From Clostridiales bacterium (GTDB lineage: Bacteria; Bacillota; Clostridia; Christensenellales; Christensenellaceae), in NCBI GenBank assembly GCA_015056045.1, contig SVGZ01000014.1, positions 1 to 57,369 of the forward strand: a stretch of 57,369 nucleotides of DNA, given 5' to 3'. Positions 29,619-38,092 of this stretch are shown here, piece by piece; position 1 is the first letter of the stretch, and each line of letters opens with the position of its first letter. A program made the translations under genes and the position numbers. A model generated the notes under the pieces. It did not search any database. It was not told the origin of the DNA and was given only the letters and a program-made list of their open reading frames with translations.

Positions 29619-30968
29619 TTATGCTTCTTCATCATGCGCAAAGTCGATCTCCTGATATTTCGTGAGTTCGCCTCTCCAGCGCACGTCAATGCTCCTTGTC
29701 GGGCCGTTTCTCTGCTTGGCAATGATGATCTTTGCCTTGCCCTGTGCCGCTTCATCATCGGAATAATAGTCATCACGATGCAGGAAGATTACGACGTCTG
29801 CGTCCTGCTCGATAGAACCCGATTCACGAAGATCCGAAAGCATCGGCTGTTTGTTTTCGCGCTTTTCGCTCGCACGGGAAAGCTGCGATAACAGGATGAT
29901 CGGCACGCCAAGGTCTTTTGCCAGAATTTTAAGGTTTCGCGTTAATGCAGAGATCTCCTGCTGGCGGTTTTCGTTTCTGCCGTTGCCGCCGGTGTTCATG
30001 AGCTGCAGATAGTCGATGACGACAAGGCTGATCTCGCCTGTCTGTCTCTTTAAACGGCGGAGCTTTGCCTGCATTTCCGTTGCACCGATGAGGCTCGTAT
30101 CGTCGATATAAATACCCGAATCGGAAAGCGGTTCCATCGCATCGGCAATATCGTTGATCTCTTTTGGCGAAAGGTTGCCCGAACGGACTTTCTGCGAATC
30201 CGTCTGTGCAGATGCCGATAAAAGACGCATACCGAGCTGGTCGCGGCTCATTTCCAGCGAGAAAATGACGACCGTTTTTTTATCGCGCACGCCGACGTTT
30301 TCCGCAATGTTGAGCGCAAAGGATGTTTTGCCCATACCGGGTCGACCTGCAACGACAATGAGCTGACCTGCCTGCAGACCCGAAAGGGTTCTGTCCATCA
30401 GCGGGAAACCCGAAGGAATACCCAAAATGCCGCTCTTTGATTTATATGCTTCGGAAATGAGCTTATGCGCTTCCATGAGCGCCGTTCGCAGGTGAACGAG
30501 CGTTTCCTCCGCTTTTCCTTCCGAAACACGGTAGATAATATCGCCTGCACGGTTGATAATATCTTTCGCTTCCTCTTCCGAAGAGAAGCACATATCGGAA
30601 ATTTCGCCGCAGGCTTCGATCATACGGCGAAGAAGGCTTTTTTCCTTGACGATCTGAATATAGGAATCGATATTGCGGACAGATGGAACCCTCTGCGTAA
30701 GCTCCGTAACATAGGTCAGTTCTTCCGCCGTGAGCTTCTTTTTCATCTCGAGGCGTTCGACAACGGTAACCATATCAACAGGCTTGCCCATCGCAATGAG
30801 GTCATACATCGCCGCATAAAGACGCCTGTGCTGTGCCGTATAAAAATCTTCTTCATTCAGTTTTTCGACAGCGGAAAGGGCGCAATGCTCCGAAAGCATC
30901 ATCGAGCCCAGAATGGATTGTTCCGCTTCAATAGAATGCGGCGGAATCCGCGAAACGATATCAGGCAT
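29619..30968 (-). CDS. dnaB: Replicative DNA helicase DnaB
   Basis: Hexameric 5'-3' helicase of the replication fork, 449 residues. The N-terminal primase-interacting domain begins IPPHSIEAEQSILGSMML, and the RecA-like motor shows Walker A GRPGMGKTSFALN (about 207-219), Walker B LVVIDYLQLM and the DnaB motif 4 ESGSIEQDADVVIFLHR. It is complete with no intein. It follows rplI by 30 bases on the same strand, in the widely conserved order DUF2232-rplI-dnaB. Confidence 0.97.
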   Translation of the reverse strand: MPDIVSRIPPHSIEAEQSILGSMMLSEHCALSAVEKLNEEDFYTAQHRRLYAAMYDLIAMGKPVDMVTVVERLEMKKKLTAEELTYVTELTQRVPSVRNIDSYIQIVKEKSLLRRMIEACGEISDMCFSSEEEAKDIINRAGDIIYRVSEGKAEETLVHLRTALMEAHKLISEAYKSKSGILGIPSGFPLMDRTLSGLQAGQLIVVAGRPGMGKTSFALNIAENVGVRDKKTVVIFSLEMSRDQLGMRLLSASAQTDSQKVRSGNLSPKEINDIADAMEPLSDSGIYIDDTSLIGATEMQAKLRRLKRQTGEISLVVIDYLQLMNTGGNGRNENRQQEISALTRNLKILAKDLGVPIILLSQLSRASEKRENKQPMLSDLRESGSIEQDADVVIFLHRDDYYSDDEAAQGKAKIIIAKQRNGPTRSIDVRWRGELTKYQEIDFAHDEEA

Positions 30969-30998
30969 CTTTCTCTCCTATATCAGAATTCTTCAGTT

Positions 30999-31445
30999 TC
31001 AGAGTTTGACTACTTCAAATTTGATTTCTGTTGCAATGTCTGCATAGACCTTGACGGTTGCCGTGTAATTGCCAAGTTCTTTGACAGGCGCTGCAAGAGC
31101 GATCTTTTTCTTATCAACGGCAATGCCGAACTGCTGTTTGATGGCTTCTGCGATTTCGAGTGTGGTAACCGAACCGAAAAGTCTGTTGCCTTCGCCGCAT
31201 TTTGCCTTGACGATAACCTTAACGGTCGAAAGTTCTGCCGCTAACTGCTGTGCATTTTCCTTTTCAACCTGTTTTCTGTGTTCATTCACGCGGATCGCAT
31301 CGTTTGCTGCCTGCAGGTTCTTTGCGTTTGCTTCGATCGCGAGCTTTTTCGGGAACAGGAAGTTCCTTGCATAGCCGTCGCTGACGTTAACGATCTGTCC
31401 TTTTTTGCCCTTGCCGGGTACATCTGCGTTTAAAATAACTTTCAT
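30999..31445 (-). CDS. rplI: 50S ribosomal protein L9
   Basis: Ribosomal protein binding 23S rRNA near the base of the L1 stalk, 148 residues. Starts [20 protein letters not shown] and has the signature [16 protein letters not shown], a long connecting helix (about 40-75) and the C-terminal domain. Start ATG 31445 follows GGAGG. Gap to the DUF2232 gene is 15 bases. Confidence 0.97.
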   Translation of the reverse strand: MKVILNADVPGKGKKGQIVNVSDGYARNFLFPKKLAIEANAKNLQAANDAIRVNEHRKQVEKENAQQLAAELSTVKVIVKAKCGEGNRLFGSVTTLEIAEAIKQQFGIAVDKKKIALAAPVKELGNYTATVKVYADIATEIKFEVVKL

Positions 31446-31460
31446 TTTTTAACCTCCGTA

Positions 31461-32495
31461 TCAAAATTGATCTCCGGGACCGGAGCGGGCTATTTCCCTT
31501 AAGCGGATGATATGCTCCATCATGCCGAGGTAACCCACCATATTCCCAAAGAGAGCTGCTGCCAATATTGTGATAAATCCTGCGGGAGCTTTGCCCATAT
31601 AGCGCCTTGCCACCCAGTTGATAAAGGAATAACCCTGTACCGCAAAGAGAAGCGTCGTCGCTGTGGAGATCACCGCAGAAAACATTTCCATATTTTTAAT
31701 GTCCAAAACGCCGACGAAAACCGAAACGATATAGGTCCAGAAAAGCACGTTACCGACTTTTTTGCCGTAATCAAATTCGGAAAATGCCGGTGCAGGGCAA
31801 ACCGCCTGACCGCTCTTTTTTACCATCATGCGGACGAGCGTATAAAGCCCCAAAGTTCCCAATATGACACTGTATATCGCCATAACGGGCGTCATCATGC
31901 CGAAATGCTGCGAAAGCAATTCCTGATTTTCGGGCAGGAGAATTTCCACTTTTACGGCATCGATATCAACGAGCATTTTTAAGATTTCTTCTGTTTCGGG
32001 GACTGCATACCCGCCTTTTACCATGAGCAGCATCGGGTATAAAAAAGCAATGCCGACCGTTGGGATGAGCGTATTTTCCGCCAAAACATAAAGAACATAG
32101 CTGCCAAGCTCCTTACCTGTCGTCATTTGCCCATAGATAACGGCAAAGACGATCCCAAAGAGGAAGACAACGGCCGTATATGCCAGTGCTTCATAAAAAG
32201 GATACTGCTTTTTGATCACATAGCCAGAGGCAAGCATGACCGGAAAAACGAGCAGACAATTAAGAACGAGCGTTTTTGAACCCATGAGCAGCCACACGGC
32301 CAAAAAGAGTCCTATGGCATATACCATGCCGCCAAGTCCGTATTTTGCCGTCATGTATGCGCCTGCCATGATCATAAGAAAAGCCAGGGGCAGTACGCTG
32401 ATATAGAGCAATACTTCGCATAAAGCTGCACAAAAAACGATCAACGCCGTCGAGATCAATATATCTGCAATCAGTCTTTTTTTATTTCTTACCAA
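31461..32495 (-). CDS. DUF2232 (YybS-like) membrane protein
   Basis: Polytopic membrane protein, 344 residues and about eight helices, matching the DUF2232/YybS family that stands before rplI in many Bacillota. The helix-rich core includes LAFLMIMAGAYMTAKYGLGG and the C-terminal INWVARRYMGKAPAGF. The TTG start at 32495 is preferred because GAAAGGAAG lies upstream at suitable spacing; ATG 32528 lies before that ribosome site. The hydrophobic fold resembles ECF S components, but function is not established. Operon with rplI and dnaB. Confidence 0.85.
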   Translation of the reverse strand: MVRNKKRLIADILISTALIVFCAALCEVLLYISVLPLAFLMIMAGAYMTAKYGLGGMVYAIGLFLAVWLLMGSKTLVLNCLLVFPVMLASGYVIKKQYPFYEALAYTAVVFLFGIVFAVIYGQMTTGKELGSYVLYVLAENTLIPTVGIAFLYPMLLMVKGGYAVPETEEILKMLVDIDAVKVEILLPENQELLSQHFGMMTPVMAIYSVILGTLGLYTLVRMMVKKSGQAVCPAPAFSEFDYGKKVGNVLFWTYIVSVFVGVLDIKNMEMFSAVISTATTLLFAVQGYSFINWVARRYMGKAPAGFITILAAALFGNMVGYLGMMEHIIRLREIARSGPGDQF

Positions 32496-32617
32496 GAAAT
32501 GTCGCTTCCTTTCGCTGTGAATGGGCATACAACTTTATCTTATTGTACTCGAATTTAGCCTATATGGCAATCATTGTTAATCGTTTTTGTTTTGTTGTTT
32601 TTCCTGATTTATTATAT

Positions 32618-32654
32618 AAAAAAAGAGATCAGAATATTTTTCTGACCTCTAAAA
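32618..32654 (-). terminator. Terminator after thiT
   Basis: Minus sense AGAGGTCAG, an AT loop, CTGATCTCT, then TTTTTTT. Sits eight or more bases after the thiT stop at 32662. Confidence 0.85.
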
Positions 32655-32661
32655 TTGTTTT

Positions 32662-33402
32662 TTATTTCTGTGCTTCAAACCTGAGCTGTTCAATGCTCTT
32701 CCGCATTGCCGGAACAAGCGCCACAACACAGCAGATGATCGCTTCGGGGATCATATAGGATGCGTTATAGACAAGGGAATAAATGATCGGCGATTGTCCT
32801 GCCGGGGCATATTCCGCAAAGAAGATAACACCCGAAAGCACGGCAAAGAAAAGCCTCAATGCAGCACCGAGGAGAATCCCCGGAATGATGTTTTTCCTAA
32901 AAAGACCCGCTGCGGCAAGCACACCAAAGGCAAAGATATAGTCGATGATGAGCTGTGCCCAATGAATGACGGAACCCGGATCCTGCAGATACTGCAGAAA
33001 ACCGAATGCAACCGCAACGATAAGGCCCTTTTTGCTGCCGTAAATATAGGCAAACAGGAAGATCGGCAGCATCGAAGCCGGTGTGATAGAACCGCCCTGC
33101 GGCATTTTATACAGACGGATATAGGATAAAATGAAAGCCAATGCGATCGAAAGCGCACCCGTCACGATCTGTTTTGTGGACCATTTGCCGCTTTCTTCCT
33201 CTTTTACCGCAAAAAGCAGCAGCAGGATCAGGATCACGACAGCACCCAGAGCAAGAGAAACATAGGCTCCGCCAAGCTCTGCCAGCTTTGCAAAAATGCC
33301 TTCGCCATCCGTCAATGCGGAAATGACAAGACCCGCCAGCAAAAGAACAGCAACTGCCGCGAGAAGGATCACATACATTCTGATCAATTTCTTATTTTTC
33401 AT
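32662..33402 (-). CDS. thiT: Thiamine transporter ThiT (ECF S component)
   Basis: Membrane thiamine-binding subunit that works with ECF coupling subunits. From ATG 33402 it has 246 residues; the core matches ThiT: SYIRLYKMPQGGSITPASML, then FAYIYGSKKGLIVAVAFGF and HWAQLIIDYIFAFG. The N-terminus is longer than the usual 180-200 residues, with two extra hydrophobic helices before the ThiT core (residues 8-26 and 40-65). Start ATG 33402 follows GGGAGG. A TPP riboswitch plus terminator immediately upstream confirms the assignment. No matching EcfA/T genes adjoin; it likely shares a housekeeping ECF module. Confidence 0.94.
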   Translation of the reverse strand: MKNKKLIRMYVILLAAVAVLLLAGLVISALTDGEGIFAKLAELGGAYVSLALGAVVILILLLLFAVKEEESGKWSTKQIVTGALSIALAFILSYIRLYKMPQGGSITPASMLPIFLFAYIYGSKKGLIVAVAFGFLQYLQDPGSVIHWAQLIIDYIFAFGVLAAAGLFRKNIIPGILLGAALRLFFAVLSGVIFFAEYAPAGQSPIIYSLVYNASYMIPEAIICCVVALVPAMRKSIEQLRFEAQK

Positions 33403-33434
33403 AAAGCCTCCCATTGCAGGGGATTTTTTCAAAC

Positions 33435-33461
33435 AAAAAACCCTTGCACGATTGCAAGGGG
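33435..33461 (-). terminator. Riboswitch-controlled intrinsic terminator
   Basis: Minus sense CCCTTGCAATCGTGCAAGGG followed by TTTTTTG, positioned between the TPP aptamer and thiT. Formation when TPP is bound would stop transcription. Confidence 0.9.
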
Positions 33462-33477
33462 TATATACTTTCTCATA

Positions 33478-33558
33478 GACCGCTTCCCTACGACAACATT
33501 ACTCGTATCAGGTTCTATGGGTTTGATCTCAGCCTCCAAAAAAAGGCACCCCCGCGGA
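33478..33558 (-). promoter_or_regulatory. TPP riboswitch (THI element)
   Basis: In the minus sense the conserved segments occur in order: GGGGGTGCC, GGCTGAGATCAAACCC, AGAACCTGAT, then GTAGGGAAGCGG; CCGC/GCGG close P1. These are the TPP aptamer consensus blocks. It controls thiT by the downstream terminator. Confidence 0.96.
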
Positions 33559-33578
33559 AATATTCATTTGTTGCTTTT

Positions 33579-33607
33579 ATAATAAAATGTCTTAGGCCAT
33601 CTGTCAA
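33579..33607 (-). promoter_or_regulatory. thiT promoter
   Basis: Minus strand TTGACA (33607-33602), 17-base spacer, TATTAT (33584-33579), about 15 bases before the riboswitch. Confidence 0.85.
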
Positions 33608-33716
33608 TATGTTTTTAAATTGTGAAAAAAATATAAATCTCTTTCGAATCCCGTGAAAATTCCGTTTCTTCATGTATAATAGATAAAAAGAGCTTATCAT
33701 AAAAAAAGGAGCAGCT

Positions 33717-34394
33717 ATGAGAATTCTTCTTGCGGAAGAAGACGCCGCATTATCCAACGCAATCCACGCCGTTCTTCGCCAGCATAACCATTCCATTGAC
33801 GCTGTCTACAGCGGTGAAGATGCCTATGACTATGCCAGCTCTGCCATTTATGACGCGATCATCCTTGATCTCACGATCCCGAAAATGGACGGACTCACCG
33901 TCATAAGGAAACTCCGCAGGGAAGGCATTGCCACACCGATCATTTTCCTTACCGCAAAAAGCGCTTTGGAAGACCGCATTGAAGGGCTTGACGCAGGTGC
34001 GGATGATTATATGATAAAGCCCATTTATCTGGAAGAGCTTATGGCAAGACTTCGCGTTTTGGCAAGGCGCATCCCACAGATTCTTCCCGATATTTTATCA
34101 TTCGGCAATATTTCGCTTGACCCGGGAACGAACCTCCTCAGCAGCGGCAACGATACCGTTCGCCTGGGAAGAAAAGAATTTCAGATGATGGAGCTTCTTC
34201 TCAGAAACCCGAACAGGCTCATCTCCACAAACTATTTTATGCAGCAGATCTGGGGAAATGATTCCGATACGGAGCTCAATGTCGTTTGGGTGTATATTTC
34301 CTACCTCAGAAAAAAGCTCAGGAGCATCCACGCCAATGTCGAGATCAAGGCAGCAAGAGGCGTCGGGTATACTTTGGCAGAGATTAAAACATAA
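33717..34394 (+). CDS. OmpR-family response regulator (orphan)
   Basis: Two-component response regulator of 225 residues. Receiver domain: acidic pair Glu8/Glu9-Asp9 region AEEDAA, phospho-acceptor Asp51 in IILDLTIPKMDG, Thr79 in IFLTAKS and Lys101 in DDYMIKP. The C-terminal winged helix carries RLGRKEFQMMELLLRNPNRL and SYLRKKLRS...ARGVGYTL. No histidine kinase gene lies next to it, so its partner is encoded elsewhere. Promoter TATAAT at 33675-33680 with GTGAAA at 33653; ATG 33717 follows AAGGAG. Terminator follows. Confidence 0.93.
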   Translation: MRILLAEEDAALSNAIHAVLRQHNHSIDAVYSGEDAYDYASSAIYDAIILDLTIPKMDGLTVIRKLRREGIATPIIFLTAKSALEDRIEGLDAGADDYMIKPIYLEELMARLRVLARRIPQILPDILSFGNISLDPGTNLLSSGNDTVRLGRKEFQMMELLLRNPNRLISTNYFMQQIWGNDSDTELNVVWVYISYLRKKLRSIHANVEIKAARGVGYTLAEIKT

Positions 34395-34423
34395 AGAAGG
34401 CTGAGAGACAGCCTTCTTTTTTA
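34393..34423. terminator. Bidirectional terminator
   Basis: AGAAGGCTGAGAGACAGCCTTCT hairpin and T tract between the response regulator and the minus-strand HTH gene. Confidence 0.85.
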
Positions 34424-35005
34424 TCTTTTCATTTTAAAAAGCCCGTCGCGGCTGCAATACCAATAGAGCAAACCGTGTCCGCGCAGTCTGAGCCTCGTTT
34501 CCGCATTGCCTTCGGGGTAAAGTTTCTTTAATTGCAGACCATCCGCAGAGGCAAAAGCGACAAAGGAAATAAAGTGATCTTTTTTCATTTCATGTTCGAT
34601 GCGGATGAAATGTTCATCTTCCACCGCTTCAAGGGAAAGCATATGCGCTTCATCGGCTTCTTTTGCCGAAAGCGGTGCAAGCATAATCCCACAACAGGAA
34701 ATTGAAGCTTCTCCCATACAAAAAAGCACATTGCCGCAGATCGGGCAGACATAAATTTTTGCACGCAGCAGATTGGAAGAAATGTTTCTGTTGCGGATCG
34801 GTTCGCCCGAGATCAATTCCGCAACAGAGATTCCAAGAACCTCCGCCAAAGGCGCTAAAAGCGCAATATCCGGCAAACCTTTTGCATTTTCCCATTTGGA
34901 AACGGCTTTTGCACCAACACCGATCATTTCCGCAAGCATCGCCTGCGTCATTCCTTTTCTTTTGCGCAGTATTCGTATTGTATTTCCAACGATCAGACTA
35001 TCCAT
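34421..35005 (-). CDS. HTH regulator fused to a desulfoferrodoxin-like domain
   Basis: Probable redox- or iron-sensing DNA-binding protein, 194 residues. An XRE-type HTH (about 6-62, RKRKGMTQAMLAEMIGVGAK) is followed by a desulfoferrodoxin/superoxide-reductase-like region. The desulforedoxin-type Cys4 site is complete (CPICGN then SCCG). Of the non-haem iron site, EAH, the HEM motif, KDHFISF and Cys in YCSRDG are retained, but the final His of the usual CNLHG is Asp, and the catalytic Lys before the first His is Ala. So it probably senses rather than reduces superoxide. ATG 35005 is chosen for GGAGG five bases upstream; ATG 35017 is the alternative. Confidence 0.78.
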   Translation of the reverse strand: MDSLIVGNTIRILRKRKGMTQAMLAEMIGVGAKAVSKWENAKGLPDIALLAPLAEVLGISVAELISGEPIRNRNISSNLLRAKIYVCPICGNVLFCMGEASISCCGIMLAPLSAKEADEAHMLSLEAVEDEHFIRIEHEMKKDHFISFVAFASADGLQLKKLYPEGNAETRLRLRGHGLLYWYCSRDGLFKMKR

Positions 35006-35143
35006 AGCATCCTCCATGGCTTTATCATAACCTGTTTTTTCTGTTCGGGCAATCCACGCACAGGCGATAAAAAGCAGCAAAACAGCCGAATAAGATCGCT
35101 GCTATCAGCGTTTTTTCCTATAAGCAAAGACCCCGTGATGATA

Positions 35144-35184
35144 AAAATAAAAGCTCTGCTGCAAAAATTGAGGCAGAGCTTTTT
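35144..35184 (-). terminator. Terminator downstream of the hairpin array
   Basis: AAAGCTCTGC ... GCAGAGCTTT with flanking T/A tracts. On the minus strand it would end transcripts coming from the acetoacetate-decarboxylase-like gene through the hairpin array. Confidence 0.8.
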
Positions 35185-35190
35185 ACCATA

Positions 35191-35318
35191 ATATTTTCGA
35201 AGAAAATATTTCACGTGCAGCATAAGCTGCATATTTCATACACCGACAGGTGTATTTCACAGATTTGCATTGCAAATCTATTTCACTGCATGCCCGACAT
35301 AGTCCTGTGTCGGGCATG
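35191..35318. repeat. Array of five distinct hairpins linked by ATTTCA(C)
   Basis: Five consecutive perfect inverted repeats with different stems: ATATTTTC/GAAAATAT (35191-35209), TGCAGC/GCTGCA (35216-35231), ATACACC/GGTGTAT (35238-35255), AGATTTGC/GCAAATCT (35261-35279), CATGCCCGACA/TGTCGGGCATG (35289-35318). Between them runs the constant link TATTTCA(C/T). Loops are 3, 4, 4, 3 and 8 bases. The stretch is otherwise non-coding and is the main content of the 35006-35341 gap. Confidence 0.9.
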
Positions 35319-35341
35319 AAACCGGTCTTTATTTTTTTTGT

Positions 35342-36175
35342 TTAGCGGAGGCGCTTATTGGGTTCGTAAATTGCCGATTCGATCCATTTCATTGCGGAAA
35401 CGACTTCGAGCACAGGCAGCTGGCTCAAAATTGTGGAGCAAGGTCCCGAAAGCGGGCTGCGTTCCCATTCAACGGGATTAAAATGAACTTCGCCTTTGCC
35501 CTTCCATGCGCGGTGTGTGACGTTTGTCGTCGGACACCACGTTGCATAACTGCAGTCATGACCATCGAGGTCGATTGCCGGGAAATGCTTATAGCACATC
35601 CAGCTCTTGCCTTCGCCTGCTTTTTCCCATTCGGTAATTTCTTCACGGGTCATTTCTTCGAGATCCCAAATCGCACCTTCAACAAGTCTGTTGCCGTCAT
35701 CGGCAGCATAGAAGCGGCTCTTGCCGGAACCGACGATCGTTTTTGCATCCGGAATTTCTGCCATCAGCTTCGGAGCACCCAAAAGTTCACGCCCAAGAAG
35801 GATCGGATAGAATTTATCCATCCAGAGGACGAGCGGAAGCGAACCTTCGGCATAGTCAACTTCGCCCTGGAAATATACGCTTGCATCGACGCAAACGAGG
35901 TTATATCCGCCGCCTGCGAGGTAATCGATATCGCGGCATTCAGCAAAGCATACGCTGATCGTACAGGGGTCTGTCGGGTGAAATCCCGGCGGAAGAAGTT
36001 TGGCAACGGCATCACGGTCTGTTTTATAGGTGATGCAGATACGTTTGTTTTCGCCATAGTGCGCGCCGACGAGAGCATCGCGTCCATCTTTTCCGGGCGG
36101 AAGCAAGCTTACCGGCATAAAATAGTTATAGCCTTCGTCTTCTCTTAATCTGAAGCCATTCCACTGTTCGGACAT
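35342..36175 (-). CDS. Acetoacetate-decarboxylase-fold protein
   Basis: Protein of 277 residues of the acetoacetate decarboxylase (ADC) superfamily. The Schiff-base lysine position is recognisable in LLGAPKLMAEIP, and the ADC-like barrel core includes RICITYKTDRDAVAKLLPPGF and VDYAEGSLPLVLWMDKFYP. Classical ADCs have Lys-Lys in a hydrophobic pocket to lower the catalytic pKa; here a single Lys is followed by Leu, so it may catalyse another reaction (aldol or dehydration, as in ADC-like enzymes) on a different substrate. Start ATG 36175 follows AAAGGAG; the frame runs further upstream without a site. Monocistronic. Confidence 0.84.
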   Translation of the reverse strand: MSEQWNGFRLREDEGYNYFMPVSLLPPGKDGRDALVGAHYGENKRICITYKTDRDAVAKLLPPGFHPTDPCTISVCFAECRDIDYLAGGGYNLVCVDASVYFQGEVDYAEGSLPLVLWMDKFYPILLGRELLGAPKLMAEIPDAKTIVGSGKSRFYAADDGNRLVEGAIWDLEEMTREEITEWEKAGEGKSWMCYKHFPAIDLDGHDCSYATWCPTTNVTHRAWKGKGEVHFNPVEWERSPLSGPCSTILSQLPVLEVVSAMKWIESAIYEPNKRLR

Positions 36176-36303
36176 AACAAAATCTCCTTTAATTTTTTGG
36201 GATAATTTATTATACCGCGGCAATATCTTTTGCTCAATACATTTTTTCATAAAAACAAGGAATCTATTGCCGTTTTTGTGCAAAGAAACAATTCCACATA
36301 AAA

Positions 36304-36346
36304 GAAAACGGCAAAAGCACCAAAAAAGCACTTTTGCCGTATCTTT
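36304..36346 (-). terminator. Terminator after the LCP gene
   Basis: ACGGCAAAAG ... CTTTTGCCGT hairpin with flanking A and T tracts just past the minus-strand stop at 36347. Confidence 0.8.
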
Positions 36347-38092
36347 TTATCTGAAGTCTACTTTTACTTCATTGAATTCGGGGTCATTCCAATAGGGGTA
36401 ATCCCAACTGTATTCGCCGACCTTCTTGATGCCGAGTTCTTCACACATGATATCGTAAAGCTTGCGGAAATATGCATTGGCTTCCGTCATGCGGTCAACA
36501 TCCTGCGATTTCTGTGCGCGCTTAACTTCTTCGCGCGCTTCCATCAGGTAATCATAAAGGATGTGGACTTCATTTTTATACTTACGATAACCGGGCTGAC
36601 CCAGATTTACAGGCTGCGTCGGTGAAGGTGTATATACCGGCTTGACACTCGGGTTCGGTGTAAATGTCGGGATCGCTTTGGCTACATCGATATTGGAAAG
36701 AAGCGTATAGCCTTCGCCTTCATCATCACCGCCAAAGAAATCATCCCACCAATTTGTTTCTTCGCTTGCTGTATCGACAGGCTCCGTTGTTTCACTGCTC
36801 GGTGTATCCGGAGTTGTTGCAGCAGGTGCCGAAGGTGTATTTGCCGGCGGTGTTGTAACAGCTGAAGGTGTCGGAGTAGGTGTAGGCGTCGGAGTCGGGT
36901 AAGGATCCATGAGCTTACGGTCTTCCGTGATGAGCTTCGTCATCTTATCGATGCCTTCCTGCGTGATCTCGAGGTAATATGTCGCAGACATATCCTGCCA
37001 TCTGCGCTGAGCCTCTTCCATCGTATAATCCTTATACTGTTTTGCATTAACGCCGTAAATATCCTTGATCAGCTGCACACGCTTTTTCTGATTGGTAATG
37101 CAGAAGTTCCAGCCGAAAATGCTTGTGGTCGTACCGCTCATGGAGTTCATCGTGATGTTTGCACTGTCGATCTCCATCGCAAAGAGTGCCAGAGCAGCTG
37201 TCTGCGAGAATGTTGTATTGGTGTAAAGCTGACCTTTGAAAGCCTGCAGCATTTCGGGCATTTTGACGAGAAGATTTTCCTTCTTCATCTTTTCATAAAG
37301 CGCAACAAGGATCCTCTTCTGTCTGTCAACACGCCTTGCATCGCCTGTTTCGCCGGCAGGGAGACCATCCTGTGCTTTTCTGACGCGCATATAGTCAAGA
37401 ACTGCCTGACCATCCATGTGCTGGAGGCCTTTTTCATATTTTCTGCCTGCAAGCTTGAAGCTGACGTCAAGATCATATTCAACACCGCCGAAAACATCGA
37501 CAAGTTCCTTGACAGCCGGCATCGTTACGGCATAGTAATAGTCAACGGGAATACCGCCAAGCATCCATTCCGCTGCTTCGCACACCTTTTCAAAGCCGCT
37601 TTCCGTCGGGAAACCACCACCGCAGTCGATCGCAGCGTTCAGCTTATAAATACCCTTGACGCCGGGGATATTTGCATAGGTGTCTCTCGGCAGAGAGATC
37701 ATATCCACACGTTTATCTTCAAAATTGATCGCCAGAACGATCATAACGTCGGAATGATAGTCGTGTTTGCCGTTCCAGTCTTCTCTTTCCGCGGAATAGT
37801 CGACACCGATAACGAGGACGTTGACGATATCCTTCATCATGCTGAGGTCTGCCTGTTCATACAGCGCATCATAGGGATCGATCGTCGGTGTAGGCGTTGC
37901 GACAGCATCATCCGATGCCATTGCCGATGCCAAAGGCGAGCTCGGTTTTACTGCAGGCGCTTCCGTTGGCTTCGACGGTTCAAACAGATCTGTGGGGTTT
38001 TTGAGCTTATTGAAGTAAATAAGCGCACCGCTGGCTGCAATAAGCAGCGCACTGGCAATGCAGATCAGTATGATCAAAACTTTTTTCTTCAT
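36347..38092 (-). CDS. LytR-CpsA-Psr family glycopolymer transferase
   Basis: Membrane-anchored transferase that attaches teichoic-acid-like or capsular polymers from lipid carrier to peptidoglycan. 581 residues: a short cytosolic start, one membrane helix (VLIILICIASALLIAASGAL), a Pro/Thr/Ser linker, and the LCP catalytic domain with VNVLVIGVD, HSDVMIVLAI, MISLPRDTYANIPG, KLNAA and the Arg-rich MRVRKAQ...GDARRVDRQK. A Pro/Thr linker (TPTPTPTPTPSA) and a C-terminal region without a recognised domain follow, lengthening it well beyond a minimal LCP. Start ATG 38092 follows AAAGGAAA. Confidence 0.93.
   Translation of the reverse strand: MKKKVLIILICIASALLIAASGALIYFNKLKNPTDLFEPSKPTEAPAVKPSSPLASAMASDDAVATPTPTIDPYDALYEQADLSMMKDIVNVLVIGVDYSAEREDWNGKHDYHSDVMIVLAINFEDKRVDMISLPRDTYANIPGVKGIYKLNAAIDCGGGFPTESGFEKVCEAAEWMLGGIPVDYYYAVTMPAVKELVDVFGGVEYDLDVSFKLAGRKYEKGLQHMDGQAVLDYMRVRKAQDGLPAGETGDARRVDRQKRILVALYEKMKKENLLVKMPEMLQAFKGQLYTNTTFSQTAALALFAMEIDSANITMNSMSGTTTSIFGWNFCITNQKKRVQLIKDIYGVNAKQYKDYTMEEAQRRWQDMSATYYLEITQEGIDKMTKLITEDRKLMDPYPTPTPTPTPTPSAVTTPPANTPSAPAATTPDTPSSETTEPVDTASEETNWWDDFFGGDDEGEGYTLLSNIDVAKAIPTFTPNPSVKPVYTPSPTQPVNLGQPGYRKYKNEVHILYDYLMEAREEVKRAQKSQDVDRMTEANAYFRKLYDIMCEELGIKKVGEYSWDYPYWNDPEFNEVKVDFR

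Noticed and set aside
35191-35318. A set of tandem intrinsic terminators.
   Set aside because: Only the downstream hairpin at 35144-35184 has T tracts; the five array hairpins lack them and share a linker instead.
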